A stretch of DNA of 64,000 bases from Oscheius sp. JU75 (GCA_037178855.1 JASJZC010000004.1:2852001-2916000), one strand, 5' to 3'. Shown: positions 23,900-38,001, counted from the first letter of the stretch. Program-made: numbers and translations. Notes: generated by a model not told the origin, from the letters alone.

Positions 23900-26800
23900 A
23901 GACCGACTATCCCTACGGTTATTGTGTTTTAAAACGTTGCTAATCTTTTCTTAACATGTTTAATTCTGTCATCATCCGGTCTATTGTGGAAATGAACTGA
24001 ACAATCGAAAACTTCCAAATGTTTTTCATGGGTGAGGAGAAAAGCCTTGTCAAACCTTATGCACCTCTCATATCGGTTCTTTCGCACTCTAGCTCCCCTG
24101 AGACTGGTTCCTATTAGGTCCACGCAGAGGTAAAGTACCCTTTCCTTGCTACACTAGCGAGTAACTGGGTTATTGGAACACTCTTTCCTCAGTACAGAAC
24201 AGCTAATTTACGGGCTCCGGACAGATGGTCCTGATCGGTCTGACAATTGGCGGTTGTGTCTCTTGACCTCTTCTCCTTCCGGCATATCTCCATTTGTTAC
24301 AACTATCGCTCATGCTTCATAATCTATCCCAGCAACAATGATGGATGTTATGGAGAGATAAGCGACGAGTCCAAGCTCCGTGGAGAATTACCAGTAAGCT
24401 GCTGTCAGTCTAGCGCCTGGTTATGAACTACTCTCTAGATTAGGGTCTTCCCTACTGACAATTAGAGCATGAGAGACATGATTAATACTGACTATCCCGT
24501 TTTTCCCCAATAGTTCACAGGTTTTTTGTCACCCCTGTATCAGTAAACGTGGGAACCTGATCGAGTCAGTCTATCAGTTTACGCTACTACGAGTCGACGT
24601 TTCTGTTTACTATAAACACAATATAATCCCCTTTACATGTCAATGTCCTAGGTTGTATTTGTACTTTCTCTCGAAACCATTTTCGCAACTCCTAGCACTT
24701 GTGGAATTCATTAGAAGTAGAAGAGTCTTGCCTCTTCCCAATGAATAATGAATCACAGTCACCAAGGTGAGGCCGACTGGTAACCGGGGGTTACTCTTGT
24801 CCTGACACTTGTTTCATTAATTACTCTTTTGAATATTTCAACACTCACTTTGTCTCACTCTTCTGTACTCTAGCTTCCATTCTCCTCTCCAACTAGTATT
24901 CTTTTTGGCTCGCAAAGAGAAAAGAGTTTCAATTAGATGCTCATAATGACGAGATCATTTTTGCGTGTCATGTTTGCCGAAAGTGAGAAGATTTCCCCAG
25001 AGGGATGGCTAGAGGTCAAGCCCAGGTATATTGCCTTGGCGTCATCCATCTAACTCTCAGATTACTCGTGCCAACAGACTGTCCTTTTGGCAGCAGTCGT
25101 TGGCCCGCCCCCTGGTGTAAAGGCGGTATTGAAAGGTCAGACATACTATCTCTACTCTACTATCTCGTGTCTCCGGGACAAAATGATGCAGCCGGGTATC
25201 TCCCGCCATCTTTTTCTTGTTCCGAACTTCCATTTCATTGAACTTCTTTATAGTATACATTCGACTCTTACCGAAAGTTTAGAGCTATATATAGTGCGCT
25301 CAGCTGTCAGTAATTCACAAAGTAGGAACTGTTAATATTTCCCATTTCAAGGCTATTGTGACTAGTCCCTAGTGCATTCCCATCCCTTGAATGCTATTCC
25401 ACTCGCACTCAGACAGTACCAAGAAGTTGTTTTTGTTAGCTCGACCTGTACACAACACGGCATGGATTTCAGCACTCGTACCTCCCTTGTCTCACAACAC
25501 TATAACTTTTTAAAGGACACTTTGTCAACCCTAGCATCGAAAAGTTAAACTACTTGTTTTGACTTCTCCCTGCTTGAAATACCTCTGCTACCACATGTGA
25601 CATCACATGGTTTTGGCGAGAAAGTGAGACAAAAGTCCCTACTCGATGAGATCAGGCTGGCATATCTCTAACCCGGTTTTCGTACGCATAGCAACCTGAG
25701 AATGAAACCTTACATGGGAGAGAGATGAGAACCGGTTGGAGTCTGCTGCCCACGGCCAAATATATTCTATTTAAGAGAATTTGGTTCTGTCCCCTCTGTT
25801 AGGACATCGAAAGGAAGTCGCAAATGCCCGAGGCAGTTTTCCTACCGGTCATCATCGCCCGCCTGACCAACAGCAGTTTTCAAGTTCTCCGGTCTACTCG
25901 TGACTCTGGCCCGATGAAACATACACTAACTGATTTCGTTCCTATCCAAGAGATTGGAGTCAGTTCTTCGCGTATCCCAAGTAATGATGTCTCATTACTG
26001 ATTCGCTACACGAACAAGTGCAGCATCACTGGGAATGCATAGCTTATGTCTTTAGCTGCATTCTTTGAGATGTCGCCGGTCAAGTGAAGTTCCGGAGAAG
26101 TTCTCTCATCGGACAGGTATAATTAGCAAAGTTCGCGCGTCGGTGAGTGCCCCGAGGACATACTGGTACTCTTCCCCCTTAAACAGCTGCCCTCTTCTCA
26201 AGAGGAGACCGGTCACTTGACAGGGATTTTGTCCTTTTTCTCCACTCTTGTGGTAATGTTTCTCTCCATCCAGCCTCCGGGTTCCGTTCTTTTTCCGTCG
26301 GTCGGGATTGGATCGGATTCGACTGAGAGAGTCGGGAGATAAAGATTGTGAAGAACAACATCTCTTATCTAGTAGTCTCTCTGTCCGTTGCGACCTACTT
26401 GCATCAAAGTTACAAGGACAACGCGCCAATGACATTTATCTCTTCGTCTTACTGCCGTCAGTCAGCATGAGATCTTCCAACTTTCGCGACTGAATTTCAA
26501 ATTGATATCTGGGAGAGACGGACAAGGGACATTAACTCGGACATCTCGGTTCGAAGATACTAAAAGAAGACTTTTGAGAACTTCAGTAGAACAGTAATTA
26601 AACGTGATCCAATGGGCTGTTTAGGCCACAAGCATCTCTTGACTCAACGTCCTGATCAGATGATTTCTGTTTGTAAATCCCTCTGCAATATTTCTCTCCC
26701 GTCCTTTCTCCCGTCATCAACGGACACGGTCAGTCACTTTCTCTCTCGTGTCCGGAGGGGTAAATCCCCGCTAACTTGTCCTTCCCTTTAAGTGCGCGCT

Positions 26801-29800
26801 CGAGAGAAAGACTCGTGTCCTGATCAAAGAGAGAACATTCAAATTTACGAAACTGTCAAGCTGACCCACATTCTAAATCTATTGCCATACATGTGCGTGT
26901 GATTCTCGGCTTATTTGATAACCGTCTGACTTCGATGACCCATCTCCCAAAGAGTACACGCGAGCCCGGCCGTCTCCTCCTTTTGCCCACTGTCTAACAG
27001 TTTTCACTCTCCTCGTAAAGTTAGCCTCTTTTGGTTACACACGCCGCGCGGGCTCTCCGAGTCTGCCCTTTGCTTACAAACACAGGGCGCGGTCCGTCTT
27101 TTGAAACCCCTTCTATTTTTTGTTTATCTCTCATTCCTCTTCTTCCTCCGAATTATCCCCTAAACACTCTATTCCATTGGTCAATGGACTATGGTATGAA
27201 CTGGTTTATTGTTGCTTCCGGCCTTGGCCACCAGTTTTTTGAACTCCTCCGCAGAATACAGTAATCCTTCAGTTTATGTAAGTCTTGGTACATTAAAGAC
27301 TTCTCTCCCAGAGTAGGAGTAATATTATAATCTTATCGGTCTCACTAAGAGTCCCAATACTAGTAGAGATAAGGTACTACTTCCAACGACAGAATGTTGA
27401 AAACCTGGAAAAGGCGCCAAGCTTTTTTGTCCTTTTGATAAAAGACTTGTTGAGACGTCTGTTCCTCTGGCCCATTACCGTTGACCGCGCCAGTCGTACC
27501 CTCTGACCAAAGCGCACTCTCTACTCAACACGCTGACCGGTACGAGTTCTGTTACAAAGAGAGATGGCTCTCAGAGTTTACGGCAGTAAGTACGCCCTCG
27601 CTTTTTATTGCTTTTTCTTGAGTCAAATCTCTCATGGCGCAGCAGAGATTTTTTAAAGACTTGCTATTAGACGTCTGCTTCAATCTGTCAACTTTGCTTT
27701 GACTTCTTTTTGTTTACCGATTCGTCCTCGTGCACAAATCAACATGCATGAGCCATGGACTCCCCCAACCCCTAGCACAAGGTTTATAATAAGAACAACT
27801 GATCGCATCGTTACTCTTTCGCCCGCGCGAACAACCGACCCAGATTCGAACTGACCGCGTATTCTCCTTTAGCAGCTGCTGTCCTTTTACAAGTCCAAGA
27901 GAAGAGACCATAAAGTTATTCGGAAAGAGAAAGTAATTCATTCGTTTAACACATCTCGGTTTTATCAGTCAGAATTTATGGTAAATATGGTGGAAACAAG
28001 AATGTGAATGAGACAATCAAGACGATGACAGAATTTAGGAGGAGAGAGTCGAACATTCTTGAGCATACGCATACTCAAAACGATACAACTGCTACAATTT
28101 GTTCAGTATCTGGATTACTCTAGTTGTCAGGACATTGTGCCTTTGAAAATGGTCTGATAGATTCTCGTACTGTTCAAGAAGAAGAACAATTCGGAAATGT
28201 GGAACGAGATTGTCCCCGCTGCACTTATCTCCTTGTGCGAATATGAGCGAGTAGGCGCGCCATTGTCTTTCGAATTATCTCTACTTTATGAAACTTGGGA
28301 CAGGTTCCTTCGGCGGTAGCCCTCCACTAAGCAGCCGTATCTCTACACATCGGCCAGCACTCGGTATCCCGCCGTCTCCTTTGCTGCACTTTACGCGCCC
28401 CCAATCCCCACTTTGGAAAGACTTTCACTTTTTACCTCAACTTTATAGTTCACAAACTTGTTAACTTACTCTTACAGTAATCCAACTGGTTTCCGCGGCT
28501 ATCGTATTCTATCCACAGACAAGCTTGTGGATTAACTGGAACTGGTTACAGTTACAGTAATCCGAACCATATGAACAGTTCAACCTAACGAATTCAAAAA
28601 GTCACTATCTCACATCCAATGAGACAGAATAAAGAGACGTTCTCTTTGTGTCCTTCTTGACCCGGATTTGGAATCGAGTAGATGCATTCGCTGATAAAAT
28701 GACCCGCTTAGTAAGTATCTGTTAAGTTCCAGTCTACTGTAGCGTCCGTTAAGAAAGACCTTTTAAGTTGGACTTGAGACGAATCCAGTTTCCCTTATGG
28801 GCTAAACTTTACGGCTTTCGATAGATGTCATATTTACTGTCTCACCGACTACTGTACCTATCAGTTCAATTACCGGTTTTGTCTTTACAACGCGTGAAGT
28901 ATCAGTGCTTGTATAACTATGCCTTGCTTACTCTCTCTCTTCATTGTGGACATCATGAACAGCTGAACAGATGCCTCACTATTAGCTCGTCCTCGAGACT
29001 TTTTTAATTGTAGTTTGCTCCGTCTTCCAGGTTCAAGCGAGGAACATCGTCTTTTTATCAACCTCCTACCCACTACAATTTCAATCAGGTCTTGTTCTCA
29101 AGAATTACCCATTCCAGCAGTTTATATCACTTTTGTTTACAAGAGGCTTGAAAATTTCGTCCGATGTCTCTCATTCATGACATCCCCATTTTCTTTGGCT
29201 TCCCTGATTTCCTACTCTCATTAGTGTTTGGAAACGATTTCTATATTTGAAGTCGAGTGTAAAACAGTTTTGACTCATACCGTCACGAACTGTCTAGATC
29301 CCACTCGTTTGATATACCGCCCCAATTCTCGAGCTCTCTCCGTATGGTTCAGGGTAAATTTACTGGTTTCGCTCCGGATTCCAGCGAGTAGTCCGGATGC
29401 ACTTTACACAATAGTCAAGTCTCTCTATCCACTACTTGAGAGGCAACTGTCTGCTCTTCGAATCAAATCAATTGGGCCGTGCGTATGCATCAGTTGTAAT
29501 ACTAGCTCTCTACTTTCTACTACTACATACTATCTTCGGATCTTTTCGTGCGACGCGCGTGCACTTGTTTACTGTCGTCCCCCTCGGCGGTCCTCTCTCG
29601 ACTGCTGACCTTAGTCCACCCAATATATCGGCGTTCATCTCGACGTTATCTGATACTCTTATAACTGTAACATATCTTCCCAGTCGCCGCTCTTTTCCAG
29701 TTACCATTTTCTTTTATCACCTCTTTTTAGTGGGGATAAACAGTTCCGAGGCTCTCACTCTCTCCCTCTCTTTTCTTTCCTCTGAACTCTATTTTTGTAC

Positions 29801-32733
29801 TAGTTCATAGGTGTGAATAGTAGTTAGTTTCACTTCTAGATTAACACTCTCCGCTTTTCCTGAGACTATGTACTGTATCAGTGCAACCACCTTCCCAAAA
29901 CGAAATCTATTCCTGTTGGAACAAGTCAATCTTTCCGCTTTTTCATAGTCTGGAAGTTGCGAGCCAAAGTGCGTCCAGTCGCCGCGCCCAGGGACCAAAA
30001 CAACTCTTGTGCAAAAAGTGGCGAAGACTCTAAGTGTTTGACCTCACGGGCTCATTGTGTACTATTTGATCCGAAGCGACATTCAAATCACTTTAAACTA
30101 AGAGGTAGCTGAGAAGAGTGAATTATGTATGAGCACACATGTTGTTGCGTAGTGAGAGTATGTGGGGGAGACTGCTGACTGACCGTCAGCTGTCCCTCTC
30201 TTCATGAGTCTGTCCTTTTGATACCCTCCAGACCGTTTTGGAACTGATTAAGAGATCGAGTCTGTGGGATTACTTGCTGACTGACCATTTCTTACGGTCA
30301 AAAAAAGCGCTGGGCAATCAACTGAATAACTGTTTGTCCAGCGAGAGGCTCGTCGGTCGTGACCGAGCCGCAACTCGCTTGAAACAGCCACAGTACTCTC
30401 TCATTCTCTTCACAGAGAAAGTGGGCGGCCCATGTGCTGTCCGATATGGAGACAGGCAGTCCGGATCAAACTCTATTTACTCCTACCTATTTTCGGACCA
30501 GTTCCTTTCTTTTTTTTGTTGTCTTCATTTCTTACCGTATCCTACCACTGCACGAAGCAGGATGCTCACAATCAATCAAAAAAAGACATCTGAAACCTTT
30601 TCCAGCTATGGAAAAACACAAAAAAGCAAAATAAGAGCAAACTTCTTAAACCCAGAGTTTGTTTCTGCCGAGGACAAAGACCGAGTTCGAATTTCGCATC
30701 CCATACCCATACAGGTCTAGTGGTCAACGGGTGGGGATTGCATTGTTGCGTTTTGTCTCTTTTGTTTGACAAGCTGTCAACTGCGAGTTCTTTCGGACAT
30801 AGCAAATAGCTCGACTCCAGCGGAGAGTCACAGAGACACGAGCTATTATCACTCTATATTTAGTACTGCGGAGCCGGAGAAAGAACCCTCCGGCTGGATT
30901 GTTTTGTTTGATTGGACCGTCCACTTTGCCCGTCTCTATACTCTCACTCCCCCTTCACCGTACCACGACTCTTGATTCTCACTTGACTCCCTCACTACTA
31001 GACTGTACTAGCTGTTTACTCTTCTCTTGCTCTGAAACAAAAACACTCTTCAGAAATCCTTCTACTGGTATTTGCCACTAGTATTATTTCGAGATATCTG
31101 TGAAATTTATTTGCTGATTTCCTAATCAGGAAGTCATCGAAACGTTATTCATGGGTCACATAGTCATACCCTGTAACATGTATTCTCTCCTGGGCTAGAA
31201 ACTGTTTCCCAACTCTCATCATACAATGTTTCACAGTATAGTTTAACATTCGTAGTCGGTCGATTGATATACTGATTTCCCACTTATCCTAAATCCCCGG
31301 AGGAAGCAGGAACTCTGCTTTTCCCTCAGGTCAGACAAGGCTGGCTCCAGAAGGGAGAGATAGAATTACTTGGAAAGTAAAGGTAAGGTTACACTATTAC
31401 CCTCTGCCCCTTTCCCAAGACGGCCAATGACTGAGTAAACTGCTCGCGAGTCTCCGTCCAGCAGCTCTCTGTCTCTCGACCAGTCGACGTTACGAAGCCC
31501 TTTAGTCAAATACTCAAATAGCACACAGCCTCCTCACTCTGGTCACTTCCAGTTTGTTCGTATTGTGGTCTTAAACCGTTAATTATACAAAAGATCCGGA
31601 ATGAGTAGAGTTATTTCGAGAAGGGGATGCCATTCGAGTTGTTTTCACTCTCCCAATCTTCTTCCGTCTCCTCAACAAAGAACAGTTTCATTTTGTGGCC
31701 GAAACAATCAATCTTATGTCTGACCTACTTATTGGTTTCTATTGCTCAACATTACCAACTCTCTACTTCTTATAGTTTTGTTTTGATGCACCCGTCCTTC
31801 CAAACCAAAAGATCGTTTCCGGTCATCACCCCTCCCTTCCTCTCTCAACAGAAACATAACTGTTGCAACAACTATCCATCTCCTTGAAGTTCAAGTAGAT
31901 GAAATTGTTTTGTCCTTCCCGTTGGGGCTCGTGACAGATAGATGATGTTCCAGTCGAGCTACCGTGACAGGAGCAACATTCTGCCAGAGACGCATCTCCC
32001 AAACTGACTCGTCTTTGCTTGACTTGCAAAGAGTATGCTGTCACAAAGTACCTTGACAATTAGAGCTTCAGACATACACAGACTTTTGGGCATTAGAACT
32101 AGACCATCCGTCTCTGACAGCTTCGCCGTCCATTTGCCTTCAGAGACGAAATCAAAGTTCTAGAGCGTATCCAAAATTGACTTGCCAACCAATTTAAGCC
32201 ATAACTGTTTCTGAACAACAAAACTTCTAGACAACATAATTGGCTCGTTCCTTTTGTGACCACGGACAAACAAACAAATAAACAAATAACAAAATTTGCC
32301 ACAGAAACCATCGCGTTTTAGATAGTAGAGATTCCCTTGACAAATAACAAGGACTTCAGAGTAACATCAAAGTTTTTTTTTTCAAGATACGAATCATTTT
32401 CCTAGAACATTTGAAGTTTATTCCATCTCACTCTCTCGAAGATAGAGCTTCAGCGGTCAGCAGTGTCCCGCGCGATTAGTAGATTATGTGTTTGTATTTG
32501 ACGATTTGTTGACTTTCGTCCCCTACAGAGCCGTCTAGAGAGTGCTTTGATCGCGCAGACGCAGACGACGCTCTAGGCGCACGAATAGTAGTGACAGTTA
32601 TGCACACTCAAGTCCCAAAGCTTAGAAGGAAGCTGAAAGATGACAGCTCCGTCTCGATACCCTTCTTTGCTCTCTCCCTTCCCTTTCTGGTCTCATTCTT
32701 ATCGTTTACAGCTTCGAGTAGATGAAATAGAAA
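23900..32733. other. Gene desert of about 8.8 kb upstream of the two-BED-finger gene
   Basis: Only short shadow open frames occur; none has a recognisable motif or linked exons. I find no tRNA-like, rRNA or CRISPR structure. One dispersed repeat lies at 31915-32330. The sequence is rich in CTCTC/GAGAG and TTTCC runs but not in simple tandem repeats. The region is far larger than spacers elsewhere in this window (0.04-3 kb). It may be 5' regulatory DNA or an untranslated first intron of the gene at 32734. Confidence 0.6.
31915..32330 (-). repeat. Dispersed repeat family B, near full-length copy
   Basis: Read on the minus strand it begins CTACTATCTAAAACGCGATG (compare CTACTACTAAAGCGCAATGG at about 59808). 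It continues through CAAGTCAATTTTGGATACGC and TCTAGAACTTTG, and ends with CAAGCAAAGACGAGTCAGTT, GGTAGCTCGACTGGAACATC and CTGTCACGAGCCCCAACGGG. This copy links the head and tail segments seen separately elsewhere, which suggests an element of roughly 420-460 nt without coding capacity. Confidence 0.6.
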
Positions 32734-35700
32734 ATGTCGGACTGCCATCCTGCGCCCTTCGGCTCCAATCTGCTTCTGGCTCCGGCTAGTCAGATTTCCT
32801 CTGATCAACTCAGTACTTTTTCGGCGACGAACACAGATCAGTCTTCGCCTCCTTACTCTGGTCACGACCCACAGGTTTGTTTCATTTTTTTAGACTGTCT
32901 CGAACCTGAAATTCCTTTAGTATTCAACGCCGGAATCTCACTACAATGATCGAGAGTCTCCGTCATCCGACCAGCTGAACATCGATGCGAATCCTTCCGA
33001 TTTCTCGCCAGAGGCAGAGACAAGTTCAGACAGAGATGAGTCTCCGGACACGGATTCGACGTCCAGTGGGGCTCATGACAGTGTCGACATCAAAACAGAA
33101 TCAGATACTGTGGATCTTCAACGCGGTAAGTATTGAGAGATAGACAAAAGACATGAGAGTTTCAGAAATCCTCCGTCTTCAAAGTTTCGCGAACACGGAA
33201 GATACAAAGCCGCCATCTCATTTGAATCTATTAGCTGCTTTTAACAACCAACTGTTGAATACGAAATTCGCCTCGAACTTTTTAGCGGATCAATTGGCGC
33301 CGAAACCGGCCACTCCTACTGTAGCCCAATTGACTTCCACTCTTCCCCAACCGACTCCGGAATCCGCAACCCCGACAAAACGGAAACGACAAAGAAGGAA
33401 CCCGGTGTGGCCGTATTTCGATGTAATCGACGGGACAGCCAAATGCAAGCAGTGTCTGTACACGACGAAATCCGTCTTCAGTACCAATCTCAAGGTTCAT
33501 TTGAGATCGCATCATCGCTCGGATTACGAGAAGGTTAGTCGACACGCGAGAGAACAAGTGTTTGTGTGTATGGGACATGAATCAGTCTATTGGGGGTGGG
33601 GAACAGAGATCCCTCTGAACTACGCTAGGATTCGTAGTAATGATTATTCCAAGATCGCATGACTCTGATTCGATTGTGTCTCGGTCACGAGAGGAAGAGA
33701 AACAATTCTTTTGCAACAGTAGTATCTCAATTGCTTGACAAGTACTATACCTCAGAGTGTTTCATGTCACCAAATTCAATAGGAGTGTGACAACGATACG
33801 AAAGTATACGCGTGTCTTTAACTTTCGATGTTTGCACAGACTAGCAAGTTACGACTTCGAAATGGAAACGTGGCTTGCTCAGCAATGAGCAAAGCTGTGA
33901 TAAAGGCTATATATCAGCACAAAAACGAACTGAACTTTTCAATCTGAACGACATTTCACTCTTCGAGATTTCAGGTGATAGCGGCCGAAGACGCTCTGAA
34001 CCTCAACGCTCTTCTGATGAGTGGAAACGCCTCTAAATTCTTGAATCCTGACACAACCCGGAAACGGATTCCGCCAATGACGAGCAGTATTTTGATGACC
34101 ATCAATAAGTGTAAGTCAATCGAGAGGCGGGCACTGACATATTATCAGTTGTCTCTTGTAATACTCCCCTTGGGTAGTTGTCTTTATCTCGACAGACATT
34201 CACGCTCTTGAGACCACTATAAGTGATAAACTCTAGAATGGATTTGCTCGAGTGGCGTGAGTTTTGCGTTAGTATTTACAGCACATCTGACTCATATGAA
34301 TGCTCATACATTTCGTCATGTGAGATCGAGTTGTTTAGAATTAGAAATAATCAACATTGACTGGCAAAAGCAAAAATGATTTTCTATCAAATGCTTACGC
34401 TCCTGTACCCACTGCTCTTTCTGCATTTAGAACTATTTGACTCTCTTCTGACTTGTCTTTTCAACTCTAATCTAGGATAACACTTGACAGAGTCCACAGA
34501 CATCTTGTCAAGTGTTATCGCAGATTAGAGTTGAAAAGACAAGTCCGAAGAGAATTGAAATGTGTCGCAGACGGACGCATTTTGCCAATGGTAAAGGAAG
34601 AATGGTAACTAACAATAAATTCGAGTCTAGTTCAAAGTAAACCTACTACAGTTTGCAGTACAACCTTCAAGCACAGTTTCTTAATACCTATCTTCAGTGG
34701 CCAATCAACAGAATGAAGACAATCCGCTCCACTCCGTCCTGAGACAAACTCTCGCAGCCGGAACCATGCAACAACTTCAGCAACAGATGGTAGTTTCTCT
34801 CTCAATGGAACATCTAATAATGAAAGTTCAGGCTCAACAGCAGCAGCAAAAGCCAGCCCAGATTCCTTTGAATGCTGCTAATTTGGCCGCCCTGAACAAC
34901 TTGGCTCGTCTCAACCAAAACGGAACTGCTCAAGGTGATTTTTGCTTCATCACAGTATATAACAATAATGCTCTTTTAACAATTGACTCTCACAGTGATG
35001 TATAAGCCATGACGCGGATACGCAGAAGTTCTTTTGTTGGGGGTGGGATGACGACAATTAGACACAGGTCAACTTACTCAGTAGAAACTTCTGGATTACG
35101 TTTCGTACAAAACCACTTGTTTTGAGTACATTCGCCCCTTTTAAAAAGCAGTCATAGTTTACTCTTTTTTAAATATTGCAAAATGCTTCGTCAAACATGT
35201 TTAATGAACCGATTTTTTTTGCATCGCAACATCCTTATCAGATCGCCCTTTGTCGAGTAAAAGATAGTGAGCAAGGACAAGGTATCGCTAGCTTTGTCTG
35301 ACAATGAACTCAAAGTTAGGATTGATCTAATACTTATTTGTAGTGATTATTTCTCTACTACTAAAGCACAATGGTGTCCGTCTGCCCGTCCGTCCGTGCG
35401 TCACCACGAGAAAAAAGCTGGCATGTCAATAATTAAGTTGACAAGTCAGCTTTTGGGGAAACTTGGGAACTATTGGATGCTAAGTCAAGGCTCGGAAGCC
35501 CTAATTGTCAAATCGTCACAGCTACTTTGTGACAGCAATTACTCTTTGCAAGTCAAGCAAAGACGAGTTTGGGAGATGCGTCTCTGGGAGAACGTTGTCC
35601 CTTTCACGGTAGCTTGACTGGAACAGCATCTACCTGTCACGAGCCCCAACGGGTTTAGAGAAATTTCGAGAAACTGACTGTTACAGAGCCACGAGACATG

Positions 35701-38001
35701 TCACAAAGTATACAGACTTATCGAACTATTCGCCTCGATTTTATCATCAGTCGCGAGATACGGGAACAAAGTTTCCACATCAGATATTGATACAAGTATT
35801 GCAGTGCCGTCGCTGCCCACAATGGCCGGAGCTGATTCACTATTCAGTCAGTTCAACTTCGCCAACGTGAAACAGGGTATCTTTGTTTCATTTATCCGAT
35901 AGTAATAAGAAACTTCAGAAGTTGGTACAGCTCCTCACGGAACAGATCCGAATGGAATGCCGCAGCCGAAGAGACGACGACTGAGAAGACATCCGGTCTG
36001 GATGTTCTTCAGAGATCTGGAAGACAGAGTAAGAGTCGAGTCTTTATAAGCAGACAACCAATTAACAGATGGTCGGCTGTATCAACTGCAACTTCCGTAC
36101 GGGTTCGGCCTTCAGCACAAACCTGAAAATGCATCTAAAGGCGCATCACAAAGACGACTACGAGCGGGTAAGTCGATCGATTGTCGTCACCTCGTAAAAC
36201 TTGTCTCAATCCTAATATTTGGCCACATAGGCAAGCCTTTATCAGTCAGAGTCTCCGTCTCTGACAATCAAACTAGTATTTCCCGACGATAAGGGATCTT
36301 TTGCAGGTACTCAAACTTGAGGACGACATGAGAATGGAAGAGGGTATTCCGAACAACAAAATCAAGTCGGAACTCATTGATTACATTCGAGGAGGAGGAA
36401 ATGCCTCCACACCACCCAGCATCAACTCGGCCATTCCGAAACCATCTCCACTTGTGCAGCAGTTTATTAGCCAGACTATGGCTGGTCGAACAGGACCTCC
36501 TACTCCAAAGAAGGACAACGTCGATGACGATCCGTTCAACGGAATGTCTATGTCGGACAAGCTGGCGGCTCTTGTCGGATTGACACCGGCTGCTGGAAGG
36601 GTCGAGGGAGAGGTTCAGGACGAGAAACCTCTTTTGGTAGGCGAGGATAGTGATCAAAATACTGATCCGATTTCAGAACCCACTGGAAGAGTTCAAGAGA
36701 ACGTTTTTGGCAGCCAACATGGGTCTTCAGCCACCGCCACAGGAACAGACACTGATCAGTCTCAACGGTACAATTCTTCATTCCGACGCTAAGTCGACTT
36801 CGTCTGCTTCGACAGATGTCAGCGGGGAAGACAAGAAGACAGAACGTGATCGTGCTCTGGCCAAGTTTTGGGTCGAGCAGGGCGGAAACGATGAACTTCT
36901 CAGCAATGATGTCTTCAAGGTATGTTTTTGAATTATTGGACAAAGAAACAAACCCTCGATGTGTGTGTTGGCGTGCTTGTCTTTCCGGTTTATGTTGTGT
37001 CTCATCGTTTTCCTCTTCCCGATGTCTTCCACTACTAACTCACTCTATCGCTTTCCTATCCTAGATTCTGTTCGATTCACTAATACCCGAAGAAACCAAA
37101 GAAGAGAACGAGGAAGAGCAAGAGGAAACATCGTCGTCGATTCCGTCCCCCGGTCCCTCAAATCCTAGTGTCTCGACAGACTATCTCCCAACTTCCACCT
37201 GTTTCGAGATCTCAACTCTGACTTATGAGAGTCTCTTCGACTCACTGTCCTCATTTGAAAAGTCTCTCGGATTGTCAGAAGCCAGTGCATGTATCATTCT
37301 GACGGATCTGTTGAAGAGTTCGGCCAAGACCGATTCGGAAAGAGCGACTGTAGAAACAGTATGTGCTGGTCTGGAGAAGATTGCCTCGCTCGAATTTGAA
37401 AGGGACAAACAAGAAAGGATGAGAAAACTCGTCTCGGAGAAGATGAAGCTGAAAAGACTTTTTGAGACTCCAGACCAGAGAGCTCAGAGGCTAGAACGAA
37501 TGAGGGCACGATATCGCTCCACTAGAACAGGAGAGACTGGTATGAAGAAGGAGAAGACTGATGAGGAGACAGAGTCGGCGAAGGAGGAGAGATTGAAAAA
37601 ATTGAGAGAGTATCAACGACGGCGCTTAGAAAGGGAATTGCCGGAGCAAAGGGAACGACGACTGGCCAAAATGAGGATGAACCAAAAACTAAGGAGAGAA
37701 CGACAAAGCAAAGAAAAAGAAATGTCGGGAGGACTCGTAAGTGTTTCCTAAGTTAACAGTCTAATCTTGTGTTGGTGGTGGTGTGCTTGCTCTTTGCACG
37801 AGTCTTTCTAATTCAAAGCACTTCACTTCCAAAAGCGCTCTTTTCGTCTGATTCAAAAGTGAACTAAATTGCGGAAACAACACAAAGAGTCAAGTTTCAA
37901 AAAACAATTTTCAGGATCTGCTTCGAGCTTTGGCTCCTGATTACGATATGCCCGATGCCTCGCATCTGGCTGCTCTCGTCGACGAAGACCAACTCAACTA
38001 A
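32734..38001 (+). CDS. Protein with two BED-type zinc fingers and a basic coiled C-terminal region
   Basis: Multi-exon nuclear factor. It starts MSDCHPAPFGSNLLLAPASQ, then an acidic Ser/Asp-rich region. BED finger 1 is RNPVWPYFDVIDGTAKCKQC with HLRSHH (about 33393-33513). Linkers include the Gln-rich AQQQQQKPAQ. BED finger 2 is RHPVWMFFRDLED, spliced to MVGCINCNFRTG and HLKMHLKAHH-type histidines (about 35980-36160). Next comes ALAKFWVEQGGNDELL with NDVFKILFDSLIPE, which resembles the helical start of hAT transposases. A long Arg/Glu/Lys-rich predicted coil follows (RLERMRARYRSTRTG, REYQRRRLEREL), and the end is AALVDEDQLN with TAA at 37999-38001. BED fingers bind DNA in chromatin factors and hAT transposases. 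Introns near 34.1-34.7 and 35.0-35.75 kb are large and contain repeats. Confidence 0.85.
34442..34553. repeat. Near-perfect 48-bp-arm foldback (hairpin) in an intron
   Basis: Left arm 34442-34489 and right arm 34506-34553 are reverse complements except for about four mismatches, around a 16-nt loop. Core: ACTTGTCTTTTCAACTCTAA against TTAGAGTTGAAAAGACAAGT. A decayed relative lies near 4037-4103. It may be a small foldback MITE or a precursor of small RNAs. Confidence 0.8.
35350..35655 (+). repeat. Dispersed repeat family B, copy in the two-BED gene intron
   Basis: Head: CTACTACTAAAGCACAATGG and a TCCGTCTGCCCGTCCGTCCG run. Tail: AAGTCAAGCAAAGACGAGTT and GGTAGCTTGACTGGAACAGC, then TACCTGTCACGAGCCCCAAC. 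The head matches 59808 onwards; the tail matches 31915-32060 (reverse) and 14120-14240. Confidence 0.6.

Noticed and set aside
29228-29810. Open frames of 124-126 codons in the gene desert
   Set aside because: No recognisable motif, no linked exons and ordinary length for chance in this composition.
30238-30720. 160-codon open frame in the desert
   Set aside because: Longest there, but without motif, splice-linked neighbours or coding texture.
36650-36931. Retained-intron reading around 36636-36675 in the two-BED gene
   Set aside because: A GTAGGC donor and an ATTTCAG acceptor give LLNPLEEFKRTF in frame, which suits the protein better than the read-through.
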